64,000 nucleotides of DNA from Paracamarosporium sp. OC-R06-R3. Lineage: Eukaryota; Ascomycota; Dothideomycetes; Pleosporales; Didymosphaeriaceae. Positions 32,188-40,975 of this stretch are shown here, piece after piece. The position numbers and the translations under genes were made by a program. The DNA is taken from contig JACVRA010000096.1 in NCBI GenBank assembly GCA_019828545.1, positions 1 to 64,000 of the forward strand. Direction: 5' to 3'. Under the pieces are notes generated by a model that worked only from the letters and a program-made list of their open reading frames with translations, did not search any database and was not told the origin of the DNA. Each line of letters opens with the position of its first letter. The first letter of the stretch is position 1.

Positions 32188-32280
32188 GCACGTACTCACC
32201 CTTTGCTTCCGTCCCAACTTTCACGGGCATAATACCCCAGCACAGCCTTTTTTTGATTGAAGATAGAAACCTTAGTAGGA
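32188..32280 (+). repeat. Inverted repeat flanking the MET1-type gene, left copy
   Basis: About 90 bases nearly identical to the reverse complement of 34747-34836. Shared blocks include CCCTTTGCTTCCGTCCCAAC, TTTCACGGGCATAATACCCC and GATAGAAACCTTA-type ends. Confidence 0.85.
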
Positions 32281-32671
32281 CAAAAGAGGAAACTAAATAA
32301 TGGGCACGGGGGCAAATCCAAGCATACTCTATCACGGCTGGAACGAGAAGAGGTACATGTCGACGGAGTAATTCGTCAGACTATACGAAAAACGTCGCTA
32401 ATGCTAAGCAAGGATATCAATGATCTTGCTCTGTTTGATATCAATAGCTATGTGGTTCGAGTCGAGATGTCGAGCGCTTATGACTTGCCGGCGGGTCTGT
32501 CGCGGAGTTGTCTAGCGCAAAAGTGAGATGCGATGAAGCGACAACGCCAAGCCACCGGGGTGCCGAGATGCACATGCTCCGACGTGAACGCGCCATCACC
32601 ATAGCCATAGCAGAGGGGTAATACTTCTTCTACGTTGGGTTAGGCACGAACCAGGTACAATCACGCTAGTT

Positions 32672-32773
32672 CTCCGGAGATGCTTGCTGCCATCTCCTCG
32701 GCGGTCTAGTTTCTGTCGATGCATTTTGGATTGCTATCTCCGCGCCGGCGATTGGGCTGGACCCTTCTCCTCG
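32672..32773 (+). repeat. Second copy of the 23293-23400 segment
   Basis: Partner of the segment found after RAV2; here it lies about 190 bases before the MET1-type start codon, inside the region framed by the inverted repeats. Confidence 0.6.
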
Positions 32774-32956
32774 GCATCCCGCCTTTCGCCCGGAAGCAGT
32801 CTAGCGCTATCGATATCGGAACAAAAAACGAAATGTAGCGCATCGCATCATCGCGGTGCCTCGTAGTCGCGCTGGTGAGGGCGCCGCCAAATTCTTCTGT
32901 CTTGCTTTCTTCTTCAGTCACCCAGACTCTCCTTCACCTGGTCCCTTTTTCTATCC

Positions 32957-34602
32957 ATGGCACCGGCACTCCTTACCGCCGTGGACTCTGTGTCCCATGT
33001 CCACTTGATCATTGGATCGAGCCCCCTCGCCGCGGCGCGGTGCACGCGTTCTTTGGAAGTTGGGGCCAAACCGATAGTCTTTGCTCCAGAGGATGCTACT
33101 CTGCACTACGGCCTGGCCAAGCGCATAGAGGATGGCCAAGTGCAATGGCTGAAGCGCGACTTTCAGCATGACGATCTCACAACTTTGGGACGTCCAGAGG
33201 TGGATCATGTCGTAGACGCTGTCTTCGTAACGGCAGGCGCCAAGGGGAGCTCGAGTAAGCCTCACAACAATCATGCATTTGTTTCGTACTGAATGGATAA
33301 GGTACACTCATCTCGAACTCGTGTCGACGTCTGCGTATCCCGGTCAACGTCGCCGATGCCCCGAACCTATGTACATTCACACTGCTCTCCACACACTCCG
33401 ACGGCCCGTTGCAAATCGGCGTGACGACATCCGGCAAAGGCTGCAAACTCTCCGCGCGAATACGTCGAGACATCGCGTCGTTTCTTCCAGCGAATCTGGG
33501 CGATGCGGTTGAACGATTAGGTGCAATGCGACGGCGCATCTGGGAAGAAGACCATGCTGCTGAGCTATCACAAGATCTGGAGGTAGAAGAGGAAGATGCT
33601 GGACAACTCTCAACGTTCAACAAGCTTGTCACATATGAATGTGCCGAAGTCGCTCGTGGTCGCCGGGTGCGCTGGCTCTCTCAGATCTGCGAATACTGGC
33701 CGCTTCGTCGTCTTGCGGCAATCTCAGATGCTGATGTCGAAGCCTTGCTGCACGACTACAGCAGAAAGGCGAGACCTAGCACCGAACAACCCGCTGGAAC
33801 TGTTGGACAGATTGCGTTGGTGGGTTCTGGTCCTGGGAACCCAGAGCTACTTACGCAGGCAGCACACAAGGCTATCCTTTCCGCCGACCTGGTGCTGGCG
33901 GACAAGCTTGTTCCTAGTGCCATATTGGACTTGATTCCCCGTCGGGCAACTGTTCATATTGCGAGAAAGTTCCCTGGCAATGCCGACAAAGCGCAAGAAG
34001 AGCTACTGGATATGGGATTGGAAGGTCTCAAAGCTGGTAAAGTGGTCGTGCGCATCAAACAAGGCGACCCGTACATCTATGGCCGCGGCGGAGAAGAGTT
34101 CACGTTTTTTAGAGCACACGGATACACTCCGATCGTTTTGCCCGGCATTACAAGTGCTCTCAGCGCACCACTTTTTGCCGACATTCCATTAACACATCGC
34201 GGCGTGGCTGACCAGGTGTTGATATGCACGGGAACTGGTCGGAAGGGCGCTGCCCTTGAGCCTCCTCCATATATCCAATCGCGCACGGTGGTTTTCTTGA
34301 TGGCGCTGCATCGACTCTCTGCTTTAGTCGAGTCATTGCATGAGCATGATTATCCAACAAATACACCCTGTGCTGTATTGGAACGGGCAAGCTGTCCAGA
34401 CCAGAGGGTAATACGGACGACACTTGAGCACGTATGCGCTGCTGTTGAAGAAGAAGGCAGCCGTCCGCCTGGCCTGCTGGTTGTTGGACATGCATGCAAT
34501 GTTCTGATCCAGCATAGTCAGAGGTGGATTGTAGAGGAAGGGTTCAAAGGTCTAGATAGCCTGGTCGGCAGTTCTGTCCGGCTTGAAGATAATGTGAAAT
34601 GA
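32957..34602 (+). CDS. MET1: Uroporphyrinogen-III C-methyltransferase with Met8-like N-terminal domain
   Basis: Siroheme biosynthesis: S-adenosylmethionine-dependent methylation of uroporphyrinogen III to precorrin-2, needed for sulfite and nitrite reductase cofactor. Exons 32957-33254 and 33302-34602 give 532 residues. The N-terminal ~220 residues resemble the NAD-dependent precorrin-2 dehydrogenase/ferrochelatase fold (LIIGSSPLAAARCTRSLEVG, then RRLRIPVNVADAPNLCTFTL). The methyltransferase begins near residue 268 with the SUMT signature ALVGSGPGNPELLT, followed by VVRIKQGDPYIYGRGGEE near 350 and ITSALSAPLFADIPLTHRG. All key motifs are present. Whether the N-terminal domain is catalytic cannot be told. 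The whole gene lies between two inverted copies of a repeat. Confidence 0.9.
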
Positions 34603-34711
34603 ATGAACGCGTACGTATATTCGTTCCTATATCGGACTTGTTGACAATGCTTTACTCACCCGAATGTGAGTGAACGGGGCCGCGTGCCATGTCTGCAACC
34701 TTCTGTGAGGG

Positions 34712-34736
34712 GTCATGCAGACTTGCGGTACTGCAT
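34712..34736 (-). repeat. TIR-like family fragment (25 bases shared with 39188-39212)
   Basis: GTCATGCAGACTTGCGGTAC plus TGCAT, present as its exact reverse complement at 39188-39212. The preceding AACCTTCTGTGAGGGG links it to the CCCCTCACGGAAGGTT-type family. Confidence 0.7.
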
Positions 34737-34746
34737 ATTGGCGAGT

Positions 34747-34836
34747 ACTAGTAAGGTTTCTATTTTCAATCAAAGAAGGTTGTGCTGGGGTATTATGCCC
34801 GTGAAAGTTGGGACGGAAGCAAAGGGTGTACGTGCA
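34747..34836 (-). repeat. Inverted repeat flanking the MET1-type gene, right copy
   Basis: Partner of 32188-32280, 145 bases after the MET1-type stop. Identity is high along the whole length with a few substitutions and a short length difference in the T-run. Confidence 0.85.
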
Positions 34837-34984
34837 TCCCTCTTACTCTGGAAAGGCAGGTAAAAGCTAGTCTTAAACAGGATTAGCTCCAAGGCTATCC
34901 AAACCAAGAATGGCGCACTTGGCGCAATGGCGAGTACTAAACTGAGAAATTTGATACGCGTCCATTGCGTCCATTGCGTCTGCC

Positions 34985-35060
34985 TTTGACGCCTTTTTAG
35001 AATTAAAATTCCCTCACGGAGGGTTGGGCGGTGAAGTCTGCAGAATCGTAGCTGGCATAG
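34985..35060 (+). repeat. TIR-like family fragment
   Basis: Carries CCCTCACGGAGGGTTGGGCG followed by GTGAAGTCTGCAGAATCGTAG. The reverse complement of 39085-39160 shows the same order, with a GACGCCTT block on the outer side. Confidence 0.55.
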
Positions 35061-35742
35061 TGGTTGGCGAAAATAATAGGACTTATATTATCACACACGA
35101 AATAAGGGCAGAGAAGGTCCGAGCGCCTTTCACCAAAACCGCGTTTCTTAACATTGATTGATAGTTTCAACTTTCTATTAATCGCATATAGCTGCAAACT
35201 CCTGGAAGCTTTTTAAATAAGCCTCAACGCTGCCTTGAGCACGTTGTTGTTGATGTTCAGAAAGGCCCCCGCTACGTCTCTCCTGCCTACCTTCCCACTC
35301 CTTATCGCGCAACGCACCACGCGCTCCAAGCAATCCGCTGACATCATCGCGGTCACCCGGCTTCAAACGGTCGCTTTCACCTCTCCTTGTACCAATTCTT
35401 AGTGCTCAACATACAAATATCGCTTTCGAGTTTCGTGCTATTCCGGTGTTTATATACTTGGCGGAACAAGCCTTTGGCGCGGCTGTGGAACCCTCCGGCT
35501 GTCAACAATTATACCATCTCTCGCTATCTGTATTCTATATTCATGCTACCGTAAAAACGCGCACGATCAGATTACTGTGCGACGTCTAAATCGTGCAGCC
35601 TATCTTTGCAATCATCCGCGCTTAACACCATCAGCCACGCTGCTGGTCCGCTTTGGTCAGCCCCCGATTGTTGTCCGGAAGAATGCAGGCAATTAACAAA
35701 GCGATACGTAATTGGTGCGGACTTACTCTGCTGCATTGATTG
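35061..35742. other. Gap with a possible exon
   Basis: A minus-strand open frame (about 35178-35400) reads as charged, protein-like sequence (RDDVSGLLGARGALRDKEWE, then EAYLKSFQEFAAICD) but has no ATG; possibly one exon of an undetected or decayed gene. Confidence 0.3.
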
Positions 35743-35750
35743 TATATAAA
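35743..35750 (+). promoter_or_regulatory. TATA box of the small Cys-rich gene
   Basis: TATATAAA lies 80 bases before the ATG at 35830, followed by a CT/CA-rich leader, a typical strong-promoter layout in fungi. Assignment rests on spacing and context. Confidence 0.55.
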
Positions 35751-35829
35751 GAGGGGCAGGCAAAGCCTGACATTCCTCCGATCACACACACACACACATT
35801 CAACTCTCTCTTCGCAGAACAGTTTGAAA

Positions 35830-36069
35830 ATGTGCTACAACAGGCTCTGGAGATATAATTGGCTTCGCTGTGGCCATATCACCGATGAAGAAAGAATTGA
35901 ATCCATCCGGTGCAATAAGAAGAACGTACCAGGTCACAAGATTGAAAATATCACGGGTGGATCTTCAAGCTTTGATGCAGTATGCCCCGACTGCGACGCA
36001 AAAAAACCAAAGGGCAAGTTGCCGAGGTTTCCCCTTATCGTCAGCATTATTCCAACAATGATGATGTAG
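35830..36069 (+). CDS. Small intracellular Cys-rich protein (MC...CGH family)
   Basis: A 79-residue intron-less protein starting MCYNRLWRYNWLRCGHITDE, with later Cys at ESIRC and a CPDC pair (AVCPDCDAK). The pattern MC-x(n)-CGH-x(n)-C-x(n)-CPxC recurs in the 65-residue protein at 56059-56256 and in many small fungal proteins without assigned function; the Cys/His set could bind zinc. There is no signal peptide, so it is probably intracellular. A TATA box and CA-rich leader suggest strong expression. Similarity to the second copy is in the Cys/His frame, not in overall sequence. Confidence 0.6.
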   Translation: MCYNRLWRYNWLRCGHITDEERIESIRCNKKNVPGHKIENITGGSSSFDAVCPDCDAKKPKGKLPRFPLIVSIIPTMMM

Positions 36070-36315
36070 CTAGGTACACATGCGCCACCTAATTGCCTCA
36101 TGGCGGGTCGATACGAGATCTGGAAGTTCCATCGGGTGTATATCTACACGGTTTTTAGCCAAGCTCGACACAATCGTTGCCCTTGCTTTATTCCACGCAC
36201 GTGATTGAACCAATCCCCAATCGGAGACTAGTGGCTGGGCTATTCGGCCCTCATAAGCGGTGCTGATCCTGCCTTTGGTCTAGATTTCGACACAAACGTT
36301 TGCAGCCTATCGACC

Positions 36316-37203
36316 ATGATCATCTCCACCGATATGAAAGTTCTGAGCTTGAAAGGTCGAACAGCTATTGTCTATCGTTTACGGGATGGTCTCGTTGGCA
36401 AGATACCATGGCCTGTCAGGAGCCAAGCTCTAGTGGCTGAGTTTAAAAAGGCTATCAAAGTCGAAATGCAGATTCTGGAGAATCTGCAAAAAAGGGGACC
36501 TCACCCTGGGATCATTCAGTACGTATCGACACCTTGAACTCTGCGACGCTAATGATGGGTAAGATACCACGGACCTTGTATCACCGAAGGGAGAATGGAC
36601 GGCCTGATTTTGAGCGAGGCGAATTGCGGAGACCTTCAGTCATTCCTCGATCGAGAAGATGCCAACATTAATATCGCTACACGGAAAAGATGGACCCTCC
36701 AACTCGCTCGAGCTCTAGCCCATACCCATAGGATGGGCATTATCCACAAGAACTTGAGCACAACGAACGTGCTTCTTCATAGAAGCGGCCAGGCTATAGA
36801 TGTAGTTCTTGCGGATTTTGGTGCTTCACAGTGGCTCGAATTGAATATCTTTGGCGACCTAGTTCCGGACGATGCGTATCGGGATCCCCAGCTACACGAG
36901 TTCAGCTCTCCTCGCGTTGACGTTTTCAGTTTGGGTATTATTATTTACATTATAATGACGGGCCATTATCCTTTCCATGGGCGTCCAGCACCCGAGAATG
37001 ATGATATGTTGAAGTATGGCAAGCGTGTGCAGAACTTGTACAGAGAAGGTAGATTCCCAGAGTTATCGAATGTGCCTTTTGGACACACCATCGCCGGATG
37101 CTGCTGTGAACACCGGTTTGAGACGGCAAACGACGTTGTTGTTGCTTTAGAAAATGAGCTTCTTGACTGCATAGCTACGGCAGGACGTGTACCTCGCCCC
37201 TAA
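36316..37203 (+). CDS. Small kinase-like protein with Asn at the catalytic Asp, probable pseudokinase
   Basis: Single-domain protein kinase-fold protein of 280 residues, exons 36316-36518 and 36564-37203. Visible landmarks are LVGKIPW (beta-3 Lys), EMQILENL (alpha-C Glu), the hinge LILSEANCGDLQSFL, the catalytic loop IIHKNLSTTNVLL and the metal-binding LADFGAS. In the catalytic loop the HRD-type Asp is Asn, which should remove the catalytic base, while Lys, loop Asn and DFG are kept. The C-lobe is complete (DVFSLGIIIYIIMTGHYPFH). It belongs to the same fungal family as the frameshifted copy at 15265-16056, whose loop reads GDVGPHNFLL and does have the Asp. No membrane or localisation signal. 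Substrate unknown. Confidence 0.8.
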
Positions 37204-38480
37204 AATCCCATCTCAGTTCATCACGACCATGCTGATTGATGCGTTTGACTTAAAAACTAGTGCGTGATAGGATTCGTCCTGGTATGGTTCTCCTAGTCGA
37301 TATCAAATCAAGCTAGAAAGGAGCGACACAACATAGGTTTGTGACTGTACCATGAGATCGTAAGGCCCCAATATCGGACCTTCAGTTTTACAGTTACATG
37401 TACTAGGCAGTGGCAAATGATCTGATGGTGGAGCACTTAGGTATGAAAAATGCTCGTTTAGTCGGTAAGGTGTTGGACGCGTTGTTGACATATGCAAGCT
37501 ATGAACCTTGCACGCTGACTTAATTGATCGCAGACTGGAAATCAAAGGTCAATTTTTGCCATTCGCCCGTCTCAGCGCCTTACGTGGCGAGGGGTTACGC
37601 GAGAGATTAAATCCAGAGACCACCATCGCCATCACCATTGCCATAGCCAGTTACCAACACCAATAGTTCCTCCATGGAGAAGTCCCTGCTAGTCACCCGG
37701 ATCACTGTGAATTGTCAACGCGAGTTTCTGCAGTCTACACGTATGGTTTCCCTACCACGAGCTTCCCCGAATCCACACCCCCATAGCAATGTTTCTGCTC
37801 CTTAGGAGCGGATTATTCTCGCCGTTGGCTTACCCGTTTCCAAAAATAAACTGCATACATCGCCAACGCAATCAAGGCTACAAATGTCGCAATTTCCCCA
37901 AGGATGCATCATGCCTGTGCCGCCTCCTTAGTTTTACCAGAGAACTCCTGGTACGAACACTAGATTACGAGAGAGTACGTTAAGGCGACGATGAAGCCAG
38001 AACAAATCGCCGTTATGATCCATAGTGCAATCAGCTTTGATTTCACAGATTGTAAAGATTAGCTTACCATGCGGACAGTCAACCCCATTCTTGAAGTTAA
38101 TCGGATGTGTAAGACCACCATATTCAAAAACGGTGGAGAGCAGTCAAAACATAAAATCCGAGGGGCACAACTGTCGCAAAAGTTTTTCGTCTTTATTGGC
38201 TACACTTCACCACTCCAACCCTGTGATTGCAGACTGTACCCGCGCGTTTCCGTACATGCAGACATATGACCCACCATTTGCCAATCCGACCACGCCGTCC
38301 GAGGGTTGAATGTTGAGTGTTATCACTAGTGGTGAGATATGCACTGCTATTCTTCTCTTTGTGAAATCTTGGTTCCTGCCACCGTCGAGTCTCCTTCAGG
38401 ACTCCACGTCTACGTCTAGTCGTGATGTAGCACTTCCCTGAATGGCCGTAGAAAAAAAAATCATGGTAATGTTTTCGTCA
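37204..38480. other. Gene-poor gap with membrane-protein debris
   Basis: On the minus strand around 37800-38040 two hydrophobic segments are readable, SKLIALWIITAICSGFIVAL and IATFVALIALAMYAVYFWKR, separated by stops and a possible intron. This looks like a decayed small two-span membrane protein, not a complete gene. Confidence 0.35.
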
Positions 38481-38830
38481 TCGAAGTTTGCAAACTGGAC
38501 AACAGAAAATGTCGAAGTCTCTTTGACTCCAATTGGCCGATTTAGATAACGAGTTTCTACCGGCAACGTTCACAACTGCAATTGTCCAAAAGCGATTCTG
38601 AAGGACTTCAGTTATTTGGCGTACGTACGCCAGCACAATCTTTAGAATCTTCATCTAAACAAGATAGTTTGCAATAGTGATATTTGGCAAGAGTGCGGAG
38701 GATTCATACGCCATCGCGTTCAAGTCGAAGAATGCGAGACTTGTTGCCTGGGTACCTAAGGAAATGTCTGTCGATCACGACCCACATGAATTTGTGAACG
38801 AAATGCCTACATTGGTTCCGGCTCGCTTTG
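38480..38830 (+). pseudogene. Unidentified coding relic
   Basis: Coding-like segments with stops between them: MVMFSSSKFANWTTENVEVS LTPIGRF near 38465-38545, then after a break IVIFGKSAEDSYAIAFKSKN ARLVAW near 38672-38750, ending at a TGA near 38845. No family recognised and no splice pattern joins them cleanly. Confidence 0.3.
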
Positions 38831-39004
38831 TTAACCTCCCGTGATCACGCATATACTCCATACAGGAACCCACCGCACGCTCACCAAAGCGAAATTAGTT
38901 ACTATCAGGTCTAGCTAGCACACACTGTTATTTCACCGGCCCTTTACTTAGTATATCTATGAGCTGGGTGCTGCATTGATTTTGGTCAATTTCACCACCT
39001 TCCC

Positions 39005-39265
39005 CAGAGCTCAACCTTTCATGAGGGGTAATTTAGAAATGCACCAAAAGCCCCATAGCCGCGCGGAAGACTAAATATAAGCAAACGCTGCTACTAATCT
39101 GCAGATTCAACCGCCTAACCTTCCGTGCCGAGTAATTTAAAAGAACAAGGCGTCGAACGTAGGCTCGGTAGTCGCGGTACCTGCCAAATGCAGTACCGCA
39201 AGTCTGCATGACATAGCAAACTCAACCGCTCAACCTTCCAGAAAGGATGATTCTAGAAAGGTGTT
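39005..39265 (-). repeat. Three TIR-like family fragments in succession
   Basis: Three related segments about 110 bases apart: CTCAACCTTTCATGAGGGGT, CTAACCTTCCGTGCCGAGTA and CTCAACCTTCCAGAAAGGAT, the first two followed by AATTTA-like sequence. They match, inverted, the CCCCTCACGGAAG-type copies elsewhere in the window. The last one includes the 25-mer shared with 34712-34736. Confidence 0.6.
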
Positions 39266-39533
39266 GAAGCCTCGCAAGCAGACATGTCAGGAACCGGCGG
39301 GAATATTCTACGTGGATTGCTTCAGTTGCCAACTGCTGGTGCCTCTGCTCGACTTTTGCGGTTTGGATGGTGGTTGTGTGCGCGGCTTACTCAGTACTGT
39401 CTGCCCCACCTACTGCTGCCCCACTACCAACTAGTGCAGTCCTGAATCTGCACCCCAAATCCCTTCTTCCACTGACTCAATCTCGATACGGCAATTGTGT
39501 GTGCAGTCCTCAAAAACCCTTACAACGCCCGAT

Positions 39534-40602
39534 ATGGCCTCTTCAACCGTGGTAGATGTGGACGTTCGTGGCGCGTTCCCGAAAGTCGCCTCAGGCAAAG
39601 TTCGAGATCTTTTCGCTGTGGACGAGAAGACGCTCCTCTTCATCGCAAGCGATAGGATATCCGCCTACGATGTGGTCATGAAAAATGTACGCCATTGAGA
39701 CCTCGGGACTCATTCGAATACTAGACAAGCATCGCCAAGATTTCGTCCATACTGATGCATCTACAGGGTATCCCAGGAAAAGGCGCGCTACTCACAGCGA
39801 TGAGGTATACACCAATTTCAATGATTGGCTTGCGACAACGGTTAATGAATTCAGCGTCTATTGGTTCCAATATCTCAAGGATCACATCCCCACACTCCAG
39901 ACACACTTCATCTCACGTTCTCTCCCCCAACCTCTAGAGTCGTCGCTCGACCAGCAACTGTATGAGGTTCTCAAACCTCGAAGCATGCAGGTCAGGCGTC
40001 TAGAAATTATCCCGGTCGAGTCCATTGTACGCGGCTACATCACTGGCTCCGCATGGTCAGAGTACAAGAAAACCGGCACCGTCAATGGTATCTCTCTACC
40101 AAGCGGTCTGATCGAGGGTCAGAAGCTGCCTAACCCGTTGTGGACACCAAGCACAAAGGCAGAAGCCGGCGAGAAGGACGAGAACATCAGCCCCCAGCAA
40201 GCAAGAGCCCTCATCGGGGACGAAAAGGTCGCAGCAGACGTCGAGAAGCTGAGCCTGGAGATCTACGAAGTGGCAGCGGCGCGCGCCGAAGAGGCTGGCA
40301 TCATCCTTGCCGACACGAAGTTCGAGTTTGGCTTGGACAGAGCGAATGGGAATGCGGTTGTGCTGGTGGATGAGGTGTTGACTCCGGATAGCAGTAGGTT
40401 CTGGCCGAAAGACACGTGGGAGGCGCATCTTGGGAAGGCGCAGCCCAGCTTCGATAAGCAGTTCCTGCGCGACTGGTTGGTCTCTCAGGGGCTGAAGGGA
40501 AAGGAGGGCGTGGAGGTTCCGGACGAAGTTGTGGGGCAGACGGCGCAGAAGTATAGGGATGCTTTTGAGATGTTGACGGGGAAGAAGGGAGAGGGGTTTT
40601 GA
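39534..40602 (+). CDS. ADE1: SAICAR synthetase (phosphoribosylaminoimidazole-succinocarboxamide synthase)
   Basis: Purine biosynthesis: ATP-dependent joining of CAIR and aspartate to SAICAR, in the cytosol. Exons 39534-39686, 39767-39804 and 39855-40602 give 312 residues, the usual length for fungal Ade1. Conserved parts seen are [10 protein letters not shown], the substrate loop [32 protein letters not shown] (spanning both introns), [28 protein letters not shown] and [14 protein letters not shown]. The 38-base middle exon is fixed by frame on both sides. No break or missing motif. Confidence 0.95.
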
Positions 40603-40885
40603 GGATGATCGTGCATGTTGATGGTCAGGGCAATGCAAGTATTCATGTTGATGCGTTCAAGACTAGAACCTTGTATGAACAGGATGTATATCCGCTATTT
40701 ACCAAGATGAATCAGATGTGGTTCTTCGCAAGCACCATGACACCCATCACGATAGCTTCTCTAACTAACTATCGCACGTAGTGTGTGGTAGCTTTGGGCA
40801 TCACCAGCACAGCGTTTGTGACGTTTTCCAAATGCCACGCTTGAGCCTTGCCTTGTCATCACGATTGTTCGTCCATGTGTGCAGA

Positions 40886-40975
40886 GTGTTGTTTTTGACG
40901 AAAATTCGGCATATGCCTTGGTACAAAAATGATACAAAAAGGTGATTCCCCTGGGAGTCGGTACCAAAAAAAAGG
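40886..40975 (+). repeat. Dispersed repeat, copy D
   Basis: Best-preserved copy with B: TTGTTTTTGACGAAAATTCG, GGTACAAAAATGATAC, AGGTGATTCCCCTGGGAGTC and a terminal A-rich tract, about 280 bases after ADE1. Confidence 0.75.

Noticed and set aside
16851..40602. A secondary-metabolite cluster
   Set aside because: No polyketide synthase, peptide synthetase, terpene cyclase or tailoring set is present; the genes are unrelated housekeeping functions and relics.
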